A stretch of DNA of 64,000 nucleotides from positions 1 through 64,000 of the forward strand of contig CAZYTM010000002.1 in the NCBI GenBank assembly GCA_964649725.1, given 5' to 3'. Positions 1 to 6,924 of the stretch are shown here, piece after piece. Positions within the stretch are counted from its first letter, which is position 1; each line of letters begins with the position of its first letter. Origin of the DNA: CAZYTM01 sp964649725 (GTDB lineage Bacteria; Desulfobacterota; Desulfuromonadia; Geobacterales; Geobacteraceae). The position numbers and the translations under genes are program-made. The notes below the pieces were generated by a model. The model was not told the DNA's origin, did no database searches, and saw only the letters and a list, made by a program, of their open reading frames with translations.

Positions 1-972
1 GGAGAAAACCTGGTTGTCAGCTTCAAATACGACCCGTTCGGTAGGAGAATCGAGAGGAAGGTCGAGAAGTACGAGCATGGCAGGGTAGAAGATGTCAAAA
101 GTTACAGCTATCTCTACGACGACCAAGCGATAATCCTTGAATTCGAAACCAGTTTTGACGATGGCAGGAGAAAGACCAGGACCACTAAATACTTGCACGG
201 CCCCGGCATTGACCAACCTTTATCGTTGCATAGGGAGAATGAGGTATACTACTATCATGCCGACGGCCTCGGCTCTGTTGTCGCGTTGACCGACAAGAGG
301 CAGAAGGTGGTTGAGAGCTACAAATACGATTCATTCGGCAACCTGCGGCAGCATGAGCAGAATATCTTGCAGCCTTTTACCTATACGGGCAGGGAGTGGG
401 ACAGGGAGACGGGGCTGTACTACTATAGGGCAAGGTACTATGATTCGAGGGATGGGAGGTTAGTAAGTCGTGATCCTGCAGGATTTATTGATGGACTAAA
501 TCAATATAATTACACGTCAAACAATCCTGTAAATTTCACTGACCCAACTGGTCTATATAGAAGAGAAGTGCATTATGATTTAACATTTTTTGAGGCAATA
601 AAAACAGGATTCTCTTTTGCTGAGGCTGCAGGAATTGCAAAAGCTAATCAAGCTGTTGACGATAATTGGAACACTTCCCCTGCCAATTCCCCTAATGGCA
701 CAAAATTACATTTTATGAAAAATGATGCAGCAAGAAATTTAATGTCATTGGCAATTTCATCGTGCGATTTCACAGTGTTTGGGATGGCTTTGCACTCTTT
801 TCAAGATAGCTATTCACATGCTAGATATAATTGGCAAACTGGACATGTTCGAGATTGGGGGAGTAGGTCACCTGACATCTATAATAAAAGTAGCGTTAGA
901 GATCAGGCAATGTTATCAAATACAGGAAGTTACATGTCTATATTTAGGAATAAATGTAACTGCAAAAACTAA
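1..972 (+). CDS. Rhs/YD-repeat polymorphic toxin, C-terminal part (5' end outside window)
   Basis: The reading frame is open from base 1, so the protein starts upstream of the window. Residues to about 155 are a typical Rhs core: YD-type repeats, then the RHS-repeat-associated core motif with GLYYYRARYYD and the boundary sequence NPVNFTDPTGLY. In this family the core forms a shell around a variable C-terminal toxin. The last ~145 residues, after the boundary, are that variable tip. They carry LHSFQDSYSH, a motif like the HxxxD...H metal-site motif of zinc-dependent phospholipase C-like and S1/P1-like folds. This suggests a metal-dependent hydrolase, but the activity is inferred. Base composition drops sharply towards AT from about 465, as expected for an exchangeable tip. 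The neighbour at 1032 is the likely immunity gene. Confidence 0.88.
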   Translation, partial: GENLVVSFKYDPFGRRIERKVEKYEHGRVEDVKSYSYLYDDQAIILEFETSFDDGRRKTRTTKYLHGPGIDQPLSLHRENEVYYYHADGLGSVVALTDKRQKVVESYKYDSFGNLRQHEQNILQPFTYTGREWDRETGLYYYRARYYDSRDGRLVSRDPAGFIDGLNQYNYTSNNPVNFTDPTGLYRREVHYDLTFFEAIKTGFSFAEAAGIAKANQAVDDNWNTSPANSPNGTKLHFMKNDAARNLMSLAISSCDFTVFGMALHSFQDSYSHARYNWQTGHVRDWGSRSPDIYNKSSVRDQAMLSNTGSYMSIFRNKCNCKN

Positions 973-1031
973 ATAATATTATATGTAATACTAATTTACT
1001 ATATAACATTAATCACCTATGGGGTAACTGA

Positions 1032-1385
1032 ATGGTACCATTAACTATTATTTTGCCTAGCTTATTACTGTTATTAATTATGCTTATAATGCCAAGTAAA
1101 TCAAACTTCTGGGATTATTTATTTGAAATAAATGTAATATTTAATATCATTGCTGCAATAATTATTGCATTAAAAAGCTATGAAAAAGACAAACTCAAAT
1201 CAATGCCATACTGGTATTTTTTGCTTGGTATTATATCTGTTATTTTTTGGTTCTTCATCCAAGGATATACAGAGTCAAATATATCAGTAGCTATTAAATT
1301 TGGCTTTGTAAAAGGGTTAATAGTAGGCTGTGTAATGTTTATAATTGGGTTAGTATTAACATATCTAATGAATCGAAAAATCTAG
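1032..1385 (+). CDS. small integral membrane protein, candidate immunity protein for the Rhs toxin
   Basis: A 117-residue protein, almost entirely hydrophobic, with about four predicted membrane segments (near residues 3-20, 30-47, 60-77 and 90-112). I recognise no family. It starts 60 bases after the Rhs stop, on the same strand and with the same AT-rich composition. This is the usual place and size for an immunity gene. A membrane immunity protein would suit a toxin that acts on lipids or in the periplasm, but this is inference. Only a weak GGGG stands upstream of the ATG, so translation may be modest. Confidence 0.6.
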   Translation: MVPLTIILPSLLLLLIMLIMPSKSNFWDYLFEINVIFNIIAAIIIALKSYEKDKLKSMPYWYFLLGIISVIFWFFIQGYTESNISVAIKFGFVKGLIVGCVMFIIGLVLTYLMNRKI

Positions 1386-1754
1386 CTAGTCGATCGCAAA
1401 TTCCAGAGGCATTATCCACAAAGGGAAGAATATTTGGTCAGGACTGGCATCTAGGTCAGTAGAGGGGGTCAGGGTCAGTAGAGGCGGTCAGCCCTTGACG
1501 GCCTGTTGCCTAAACCACTTTCTAGTTAAACAGAGACTTTTAGCTGTGGAATGACTCCGCATCGGTGAGCGCCAAGGGGACGTCAGTAACTTGTGTAAGT
1601 TAATCTATTTTCTCACGTTCGACCAAATATTTCTGCTATTTTTAGTAATCAGCAACAAGTCACATAACTTATCTACGCACCCACAGTCCCACCGAATCAT
1701 GATTGAAACCCTATTTTCCGCTTCTTCGGCTCAGCCGGCGCCATCATCTGCCGG
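1386..1754. other. non-coding junction between two toxin-immunity modules, with a short direct repeat
   Basis: No gene is convincing here. Bases 1455-1490 hold two imperfect copies of a unit reading GGTCAGTAGAGG followed by GGGTCAG or CGGTCAG. GC content is higher at about 1440-1580 and 1715-1755 than in the toxin DNA on either side. This suggests a remnant of an insertion or recombination junction. I could not identify an insertion sequence. Confidence 0.35.
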
Positions 1755-1943
1755 ATGGCATCGAACACCAGTCTTCAAGACAAATTTGCTCACCGTAATT
1801 GGGATACCGGCACTTTTGGAGCAGATGAACACCCTAGTTGGTATGACAGTGTTACTGATATAAGAAATACACAAGCACTTTTCAATACAAAAGAATCGAC
1901 ATTAAATTATATATTAAAATTTAAACAAGCAATAGGATTGTAA
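1755..1943 (+). pseudogene. displaced Rhs toxin-tip fragment (orphan Rhs-CT)
   Basis: This 62-codon frame is not a complete gene. From about residue 5 it aligns by eye with the end of the toxin at 1-972: SLQDKFAH against SFQDSYSH, NWDTGTF against NWQTGHV, then a matching stretch to the C-terminus (WYDSVTDIRNTQALFNT against IYNKSSVRDQAMLSNT). It therefore keeps the last part of a related but divergent toxin tip and lacks the Rhs core and the first half of the toxin domain. Similarity begins abruptly near 1764, which fits a recombination scar. A membrane-protein gene follows 26 bases after its stop, as in the intact module. Confidence 0.7.
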
Positions 1944-1969
1944 GATAAATAGACTAAGGTGGTGTATTC

Positions 1970-2359
1970 ATGAATATATATTGGAGCCCTTCGATAGAGA
2001 TTGGTATATGCTCAATAGTAATTTGTTGGCTAGGTATTTATTATTTGGATAAACTTGATTACATGCAGCCAATTAAACGTTCATTTATTATATCTTTCTG
2101 TGGTATATCATCATTTATTGTATTTGTTATTGCTCACATATTAGCATTAAATATGTTTAGGAGTTCTGGTTATGATTCACAAACAATGCAGCTAATAAAA
2201 TCCTTAGTTATATTTTCCATATTTTACTTAGTTGTTATATTCTTAAGGATAATTATTCGTGTAAATTATAAAGTTATTGTTTTCATAACCATTATGTTAA
2301 TAGTTGTTTGGACAATTAATTCTATTTTATTCAACAGCGGGTTACCTCCTTACCGATGA
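1970..2359 (+). CDS. small integral membrane protein, candidate immunity protein of the orphan toxin tip
   Basis: A 129-residue protein with about four hydrophobic segments (near residues 8-26, 38-60, 75-93 and 100-122) and no recognised family. A good ribosome site, AAGGTGG at 1955-1961, supports the ATG at 1970. It lies directly after the displaced toxin tip and has the same AT-rich composition. By position and size it parallels the protein at 1032. Keeping an immunity gene after its toxin has been displaced is common in Rhs loci, because it still protects against relatives. That role is inferred. Confidence 0.6.
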   Translation: MNIYWSPSIEIGICSIVICWLGIYYLDKLDYMQPIKRSFIISFCGISSFIVFVIAHILALNMFRSSGYDSQTMQLIKSLVIFSIFYLVVIFLRIIIRVNYKVIVFITIMLIVVWTINSILFNSGLPPYR

Positions 2360-2408
2360 AACAATATAGGTTCTATTAGTAATTGCACCACATGATGTAG
2401 CGGCTAAT

Positions 2409-2783
2409 CTATTTCATCGAATGAAGTCCAATCATATTCCCCTCACTATCTATCGCCAGAGCTATAAATCCATACTCACCAATCGACCATTTCTCTCGCT
2501 GGATCTTGCCACCAGCGGCAAGGATACGGGCCGATTCAACTGCACAATCTTCACAACTGAAATAGATGATTGTGCTATTTCCGCCCGAATCCACCCCCTC
2601 CATTTTGACCAATGCACCACCAGCTCCCCATTTGCCCATCTCCATTGGGAATGCCCACAACTCTAATTCCGGGTTGTCCAGACGTACCAGTTGAAGTTGA
2701 AACACTGATTCATAAAAGGCTTTGGCTCTGCTGATGTCTTGCACATATATCTCAAACCAACAGCCGATATTTGTTTTTTCCAT
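2409..2783 (-). CDS. VOC (glyoxalase/bleomycin-resistance) superfamily protein
   Basis: A 124-residue single-domain protein. FEIYVQDISRAKAFYESVF near the N-terminus and the C-terminal AIDSEGNMIGLH are typical of vicinal-oxygen-chelate proteins, where a His/Glu pair may bind metal. The substrate cannot be told. The start at 2783 is preferred over an in-frame codon 18 bases upstream because AGGAG lies just before it with good spacing. It stands alone between the Rhs region and the tRNA. Confidence 0.85.
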   Translation of the reverse strand: MEKTNIGCWFEIYVQDISRAKAFYESVFQLQLVRLDNPELELWAFPMEMGKWGAGGALVKMEGVDSGGNSTIIYFSCEDCAVESARILAAGGKIQREKWSIGEYGFIALAIDSEGNMIGLHSMK

Positions 2784-2937
2784 GACGGTTCTCCTCTTCA
2801 ATAATGTGGTTTCCTATATATATTTTACTCCTCATTATTGGAATGGGAAGAGGGTTTTCTCCAATTCACCTTCCTTGCATGACTTCCCGTTCAAGCTGTT
2901 GCAGTCGCTTTATTTCGACCTGCAAGAAATTTTGCCC

Positions 2938-2970
2938 AAAAAAAAGAGGTTGGCTTATTTAGCCAACCTC
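2938..2970 (-). terminator. intrinsic terminator after tRNA-Gly
   Basis: On the minus strand a perfect 10-bp stem (GAGGTTGGCT / AGCCAACCTC) with a five-base loop is followed by eight T. It begins 13 bases after the tRNA 3' end. Confidence 0.93.
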
Positions 2971-2982
2971 CATGATCTGTTC

Positions 2983-3057
<75 letters not shown>

Positions 3058-3071
3058 ACAACGAGCTTTTT

Positions 3072-3100
3072 TTTATAACAAATGAGACTATATGAGTCAA
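3072..3100 (-). promoter_or_regulatory. sigma-70 promoter of tRNA-Gly
   Basis: TTGACT (-35, 3095-3100), a 17-base spacer and TATAAA (-10, 3072-3077) on the minus strand, ending 14 bases before the tRNA 5' end. The spacing and both hexamers are close to ideal. Confidence 0.88.
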
Positions 3101-3132
3101 CACTTTTTTCGCACATACTTATCCTGGCCGCA

Positions 3133-3837
3133 TCAAATAGCCTGCAGCTGCCTGTCAGACGCCAGCGGATCAGCAACCACCAGGCCATCCCGCAGATATA
3201 TGGTCCGGTCCGCATAGACGCAGTTCTCCGGGTTGTGGGTGACCATCACCACGGTCTGACCGTTCTCGTTGAGCCTGCGGAAGAGCCCCATCACCTCCAG
3301 GCTGGTGACAGAATCGAGGTTGCCGGTCGGCTCATCGGCATAGATGATCTTCGGCCGATTGACAATAGCCCTGGCTATGGCGACCCTCTCCTGTTCGCCG
3401 CCGGAAAGCTGATTCGGCAGACGCTTCGCCTTGCCACCCAGGCCGACCTGTTCAAGGGCTGCCAGAGCGGCATTCTCCTTCTCCTGTCGTTTCATCCTGG
3501 CTATGGCGAGCGGCAGCATGACATTTTCCAGCGCAGTAAGATACTGGATCAGATGAAACGACTGAAAGACAAAGCCGAAGTTGGCAGCGCGGAAATCGGC
3601 CAACTCTTCTCCTGGGAGTCCATAGATATTCTTCTCCGCTATCTTTACAGTTCCGCTGGTAGGCTGATTTATCCCCCCTAGAACCGCCAGCAGGGTGCTT
3701 TTACCGGACCCTGACTGCCCCATGATAGTGACGAATTCGCCGGCATCTATCGACAGGTCGATACCACGTAGTGCGGCAACCGATTCACTGCCGCTCAAAT
3801 AGTGCTTGATCAGACTGTCTATCTCTATTAATGCCAT
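3133..3837 (-). CDS. ABC transporter ATP-binding protein, LolD/MacB type
   Basis: A 234-residue ATPase that energises the FtsX-like permease encoded just upstream. Visible motifs are Walker A GQSGSGKST near residue 39, signature LSGGEQERVAIARA near 143 and Walker B IIYADEPTGNLDS near 164. The DEPTGNLDS form is typical of the LolD/MacB/FtsE class, which usually acts in mechanotransmission rather than simple import. It starts 10 bases after the permease stop, so the two are co-transcribed. The operon context (DUF2318 and heavy-metal-associated proteins) points to metal handling rather than lipoprotein release. Confidence 0.92.
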   Translation of the reverse strand: MALIEIDSLIKHYLSGSESVAALRGIDLSIDAGEFVTIMGQSGSGKSTLLAVLGGINQPTSGTVKIAEKNIYGLPGEELADFRAANFGFVFQSFHLIQYLTALENVMLPLAIARMKRQEKENAALAALEQVGLGGKAKRLPNQLSGGEQERVAIARAIVNRPKIIYADEPTGNLDSVTSLEVMGLFRRLNENGQTVVMVTHNPENCVYADRTIYLRDGLVVADPLASDRQLQAI

Positions 3838-3847
3838 ATTCTCTCTT

Positions 3848-5008
3848 TCAAAGCGCGCGCAGCGCTTCCGTAGGATCGAGCCGGCTCGCTGTGAGTGCCG
3901 GATAAAGGCTGGCCAGCATCCCGACTACCACTGCCAGTCCTACTGAGCCGAAGGCCACCATGATATCCCAGACCACCCTGGCACTGTTCGCCTCTGCCAT
4001 AAAGGGTAACGCCATCCTGGCCACCCCCATCCCGGCAAAATAGCCGAGCAGACCGGCCAGCAGACTGACCAGCAAAGCTTCCAGGAGGATTATCTGCATG
4101 ATATGGCTCCTCCTGAAGCCGATCGCCCTGAAGACGCCGATCTCGACAGTCCGCTCGGCAACGCTCCCCATCATGGTGACAAAGACTATCAGTGAACCGA
4201 TAAAGATCACCACCGCGGCGATCGCATAGGAGAAGCGACGAAACTGGTCGAGCGCCTGAAGCCTGGAGGCTACCACCTGCTGGATCGCCGACACCCTGGC
4301 GTCAGGGAGCTGTTCGGCGATCTGGGTGACCATATCACCAATCGGACAGCCGGAGCAGAGCGCTGCCACCTCCACCAGGGTGATCTTCCCTTTCTTCCCC
4401 AGCAGCGTCTGCGCCTTCTTCAGTCCGGCAAAGATCAAGGTATCATCCTGGGAACCGGTCTGGTCAAGGAGACCGGCGACCTTCAACTCCTCCCCATTGA
4501 TAGTCAGCAGGTCACCAGGGAGCAGATTGAGGACTTTGGCTGCGTCACTGCCGAGCAGAAGCTCCTTATCCCCCTTCGGCTCATCACCAAATATCTTCCA
4601 CCACTGCTTCATGCGGAGTTCCTGCTTGAAATCGACCCCTACCAGCAGCACCTCGCGACCAGCGATCTTAACCCCGCCAAGCACCTTCGGTGAGACCACC
4701 GAGACATTCTTACTGTTCTTGATGGCAGTGATGCGCGCCAGGTCAGATTCGCGTATCTCCCGCTGGTCAAAGGTGACCCCGCCAAGAGAGATGCCGCCAT
4801 AATTCATGGCCAGATTCTGACTCATCGGCGTGATAAGGATATTGGCGCCGAATTCGTCCATCTTCCTTTCGATATCCCGGGACATGGAGCGGGTCAATGT
4901 GACCAGGGTGACGATAGTGGCGATGCCTACCAGCAGGCCGATGGTGAGATAGACCATCTTGGCCGTGCGGCGCCGGAGGTTGTTCAGGGCTATGGTATGT
5001 AGATGCAT
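3848..5008 (-). CDS. ABC transporter permease, FtsX/MacB family
   Basis: A 386-residue permease with one N-terminal transmembrane helix (about 18-42), a large periplasmic domain to about residue 255 and three C-terminal helices. The last part, with VAERTVEIGVFRAIGFRRS and ending YPALTASRLDPTEALRAL, is the FtsX family signature. A periplasmic CSGC pair (near residue 213) could bind metal or form a disulfide. DUF2318 protein and permease occur together in the P19-type iron uptake clusters (for example Cj1660-Cj1663 of Campylobacter). The substrate here is unproven. Confidence 0.9.
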   Translation of the reverse strand: MHLHTIALNNLRRRTAKMVYLTIGLLVGIATIVTLVTLTRSMSRDIERKMDEFGANILITPMSQNLAMNYGGISLGGVTFDQREIRESDLARITAIKNSKNVSVVSPKVLGGVKIAGREVLLVGVDFKQELRMKQWWKIFGDEPKGDKELLLGSDAAKVLNLLPGDLLTINGEELKVAGLLDQTGSQDDTLIFAGLKKAQTLLGKKGKITLVEVAALCSGCPIGDMVTQIAEQLPDARVSAIQQVVASRLQALDQFRRFSYAIAAVVIFIGSLIVFVTMMGSVAERTVEIGVFRAIGFRRSHIMQIILLEALLVSLLAGLLGYFAGMGVARMALPFMAEANSARVVWDIMVAFGSVGLAVVVGMLASLYPALTASRLDPTEALRAL

Positions 5009-5039
5009 ATATTTTCGGTGTCCTTCAAGCTATCAGTTA

Positions 5040-5495
5040 TCAGAAAAATCGACTGCCAAGGCGCAACTCTTTGGCCTCAAGGAGGAGATTGTTACCATTC
5101 TCGCCATGGGGGAGATATGATGGGTTACAGCCGCCGGTAGCATTCGGCCCGATCTTGTTGATGGCGAATTTCATCTTGCAGTTACGACAGATCATCTTAT
5201 CCTCCTGCTGGGCATACCCCTTCTTCTCCTTGTAACAGACATCACAGGAATCGAATGCGCTACGGACCTTGCCATCCCCACCCTTGACGATAAAGAATCT
5301 GATCTCCTTGCCATCGTCTGAATAGGAGAAGTAGTGGGCCTTGCCATCATTCACCCTGGCTAGCGGTATGGTCACCACGCCGTTCACCGCTTTCACCTTG
5401 TCGAACTTGCCGAAACCGGGGAGGGTGAAGGGGTACCCTGCCCCTGCGACCAGCAGCAAAGATACTACCACCAGCATTATTAACTTGCTCTTCAT
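5040..5495 (-). CDS. DUF2318 domain protein, predicted periplasmic metal/redox protein
   Basis: A 151-residue protein with an N-terminal membrane or signal segment and a DUF2318 domain. The domain shows the cysteine sets CDVCYKEKKGY, ICRNCKMKF and GGCNPSYLP, which can bind iron or form disulfides. I place the start at 5495, because AAGGAG sits 8 bases before that ATG; codons 6 and 21 bases further upstream lack good spacing. It precedes the FtsX-like permease by 31 bases. In P19-type iron systems the DUF2318 protein is thought to assist reduction or transfer of iron. The same role is inferred here. Confidence 0.88.
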   Translation of the reverse strand: MKSKLIMLVVVSLLLVAGAGYPFTLPGFGKFDKVKAVNGVVTIPLARVNDGKAHYFSYSDDGKEIRFFIVKGGDGKVRSAFDSCDVCYKEKKGYAQQEDKMICRNCKMKFAINKIGPNATGGCNPSYLPHGENGNNLLLEAKELRLGSRFF

Positions 5496-5525
5496 GCTCA
5501 TTTCTCCTTCGCTCAATTTTCTCTA

Positions 5526-5933
5526 TTATTTCTGCACACAACAGGCACAGCCGCTCTTTTTGCTGCCGGGCAGGCTCTCACTGCCATATCTGCTTTGGTA
5601 CTCGGCGATCGGCACTACCCGGGTCAGACTGCTCCTGTAGCCGACAGCGGTCACTGCTGCGGCAAGCTTCTCCGCTGCCACCTGTTTCGAATCATATCCG
5701 ACCGTGACCTCTCCTGCTGCCAGATCTACCTTTACGGCAGTGACCCCCGGTTCGGACCGGAGAGCCCTGGTTATCTTATCCGTGCAACTGCCGCAGGTCA
5801 TACCGCTTGTCTGCAGGATCGCCACATTATCGGCGGCTCTGCCAAGCCGTACCGAAAAAGCGAAGAATATCAGCAGGCCGACCGCCAGGATAATCAGACA
5901 GGTATTTATTATTCTCTCATTGTGCAGCATCAT
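5526..5933 (-). CDS. membrane-anchored heavy-metal-associated (HMA) domain protein
   Basis: 135 residues: an N-terminal transmembrane helix (about 10-32), then an HMA ferredoxin-like domain with the metal motif GMTCGSC near residue 44 and the usual VKVDLAAGEVTVGYD strand. A short tail ends GCACCVQK, a second possible metal site. It resembles MerP/CopZ carriers tethered to the membrane and facing the periplasm. It is first in the operon with the DUF2318 protein and the ABC transporter, so it probably captures or passes on the metal these handle. Copper is as likely as iron for the GMTCxxC motif. Confidence 0.88.
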   Translation of the reverse strand: MMLHNERIINTCLIILAVGLLIFFAFSVRLGRAADNVAILQTSGMTCGSCTDKITRALRSEPGVTAVKVDLAAGEVTVGYDSKQVAAEKLAAAVTAVGYRSSLTRVVPIAEYQSRYGSESLPGSKKSGCACCVQK

Positions 5934-6132
5934 CAGAGGACAACCTCATATATGTACATACTTTCCTGTTACAGCTGAAACCATCTATTTCAAGCTTCAT
6001 ACCAATCGTTATCTGGCGACCAACTACCTGATATCCTTGCAACAAGCAATTTCTATACAGGTCAGCTTGAATATTATCGAAGAATATTCTCCAGGGGACT
6101 GCACTATTTTCTACAGGAAGATCTTTACCCAT

Positions 6133-6158
6133 AAAAAAAGGGGAGCGACTCTCCCCTT
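6133..6158 (-). terminator. intrinsic terminator after the cus operon
   Basis: On the minus strand AGGGGAGAG pairs with CTCCCCT across a short loop and is followed by seven T. It lies about 160 bases after the stop at 6317. The rest of the gap 5934-6316 shows no convincing gene; a short minus-strand frame at 5917-6171 overlaps the terminator and the next gene start. Confidence 0.88.
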
Positions 6159-6316
6159 GATTCAATGCCAACTATCAAGCCATCTATTTCAACCTGCTAT
6201 AGCATAACCATAGCTTGCAATATTACAGTAATTCAATATCTTATCGACAAATACTTCATCCGGTTTTCTATCTTCCGTGGATATGCCCATACTTACCAAC
6301 ATATAGCCGTATCGGC

Positions 6317-6787
6317 TTACCTGCTCTCATACCAGAATTTGGCGCTGCGCATCTTCCCATCACTCAGTCTGAATCTGACCATCACCCCATATCTTCCCTT
6401 CTTCCCCATGACAAAGTCAGCGCCGAAATGCCCCTGCATCGCCAGCATCTCCCTGGTCTGGTCGGTCTTGTCCGGATTCTGCACCTTTACCTTCACCTCA
6501 CCAGCGGTCAGGGGCTTGCCTGTCTTGACATCCTTGAACTCCACCGCAATATGATGGGTCTCCTTCATCCCTTTAGGCAACTCCATCTGCATAACCTTCA
6601 TATGCTCCTTCATACTCATCACCCTGAAGGTCGCCTTCACCCCATCGACTACCTCCTCATGGGCGACATCACCCTGCTCCCCCCCATGCCCCATGTCATG
6701 CCCGGCGTGGCCGCTATGGTCGGCGGCAAATAGTGCTGGCGCCGTCAAAGCAAGTACTGCTGCCAACATAGCTACTATTTTCTTCAT
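6317..6787 (-). CDS. periplasmic His/Met-rich protein, YtkA/FixH-like, linked to copper/silver efflux
   Basis: 156 residues with a clear signal peptide (cleavage after about ALFAA, residue 22). Next comes a His/Met-rich stretch (DHSGHAGHDMGHGG) and a beta-rich domain resembling YtkA/FixH-like folds, with scattered Met and His (MSMKEHMKVMQME). This composition is typical of periplasmic Cu(I)/Ag(I) chaperones or sponges. It is the last gene of the cusCBA unit, 137 bases after cusA. It may do the job CusF does in enterics, although it is not a CusF homologue by sequence. Confidence 0.75.
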   Translation of the reverse strand: MKKIVAMLAAVLALTAPALFAADHSGHAGHDMGHGGEQGDVAHEEVVDGVKATFRVMSMKEHMKVMQMELPKGMKETHHIAVEFKDVKTGKPLTAGEVKVKVQNPDKTDQTREMLAMQGHFGADFVMGKKGRYGVMVRFRLSDGKMRSAKFWYESR

Positions 6788-6924
6788 TGTTCACTCTCCT
6801 TTACCCTGTTGCGTAATGATCTGATCTATAACACCTTTCACCGAGTCAAGTAGCTACAGAGTTCCATAGAGAAAAACCTGTTTCAAGTTCTCTATAACTC
6901 CGTGTCTCCGTGGTTAACATTGGT

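Noticed and set aside
1591..1863. 90-codon plus-strand frame in the Rhs region
   Set aside because: It overlaps the toxin-tip fragment in another frame and has no ribosome site or recognisable sequence.
5917..6171. 84-codon minus-strand frame before the HMA gene
   Set aside because: It overlaps the cus terminator and the HMA gene start, with no ribosome site and no family resemblance.
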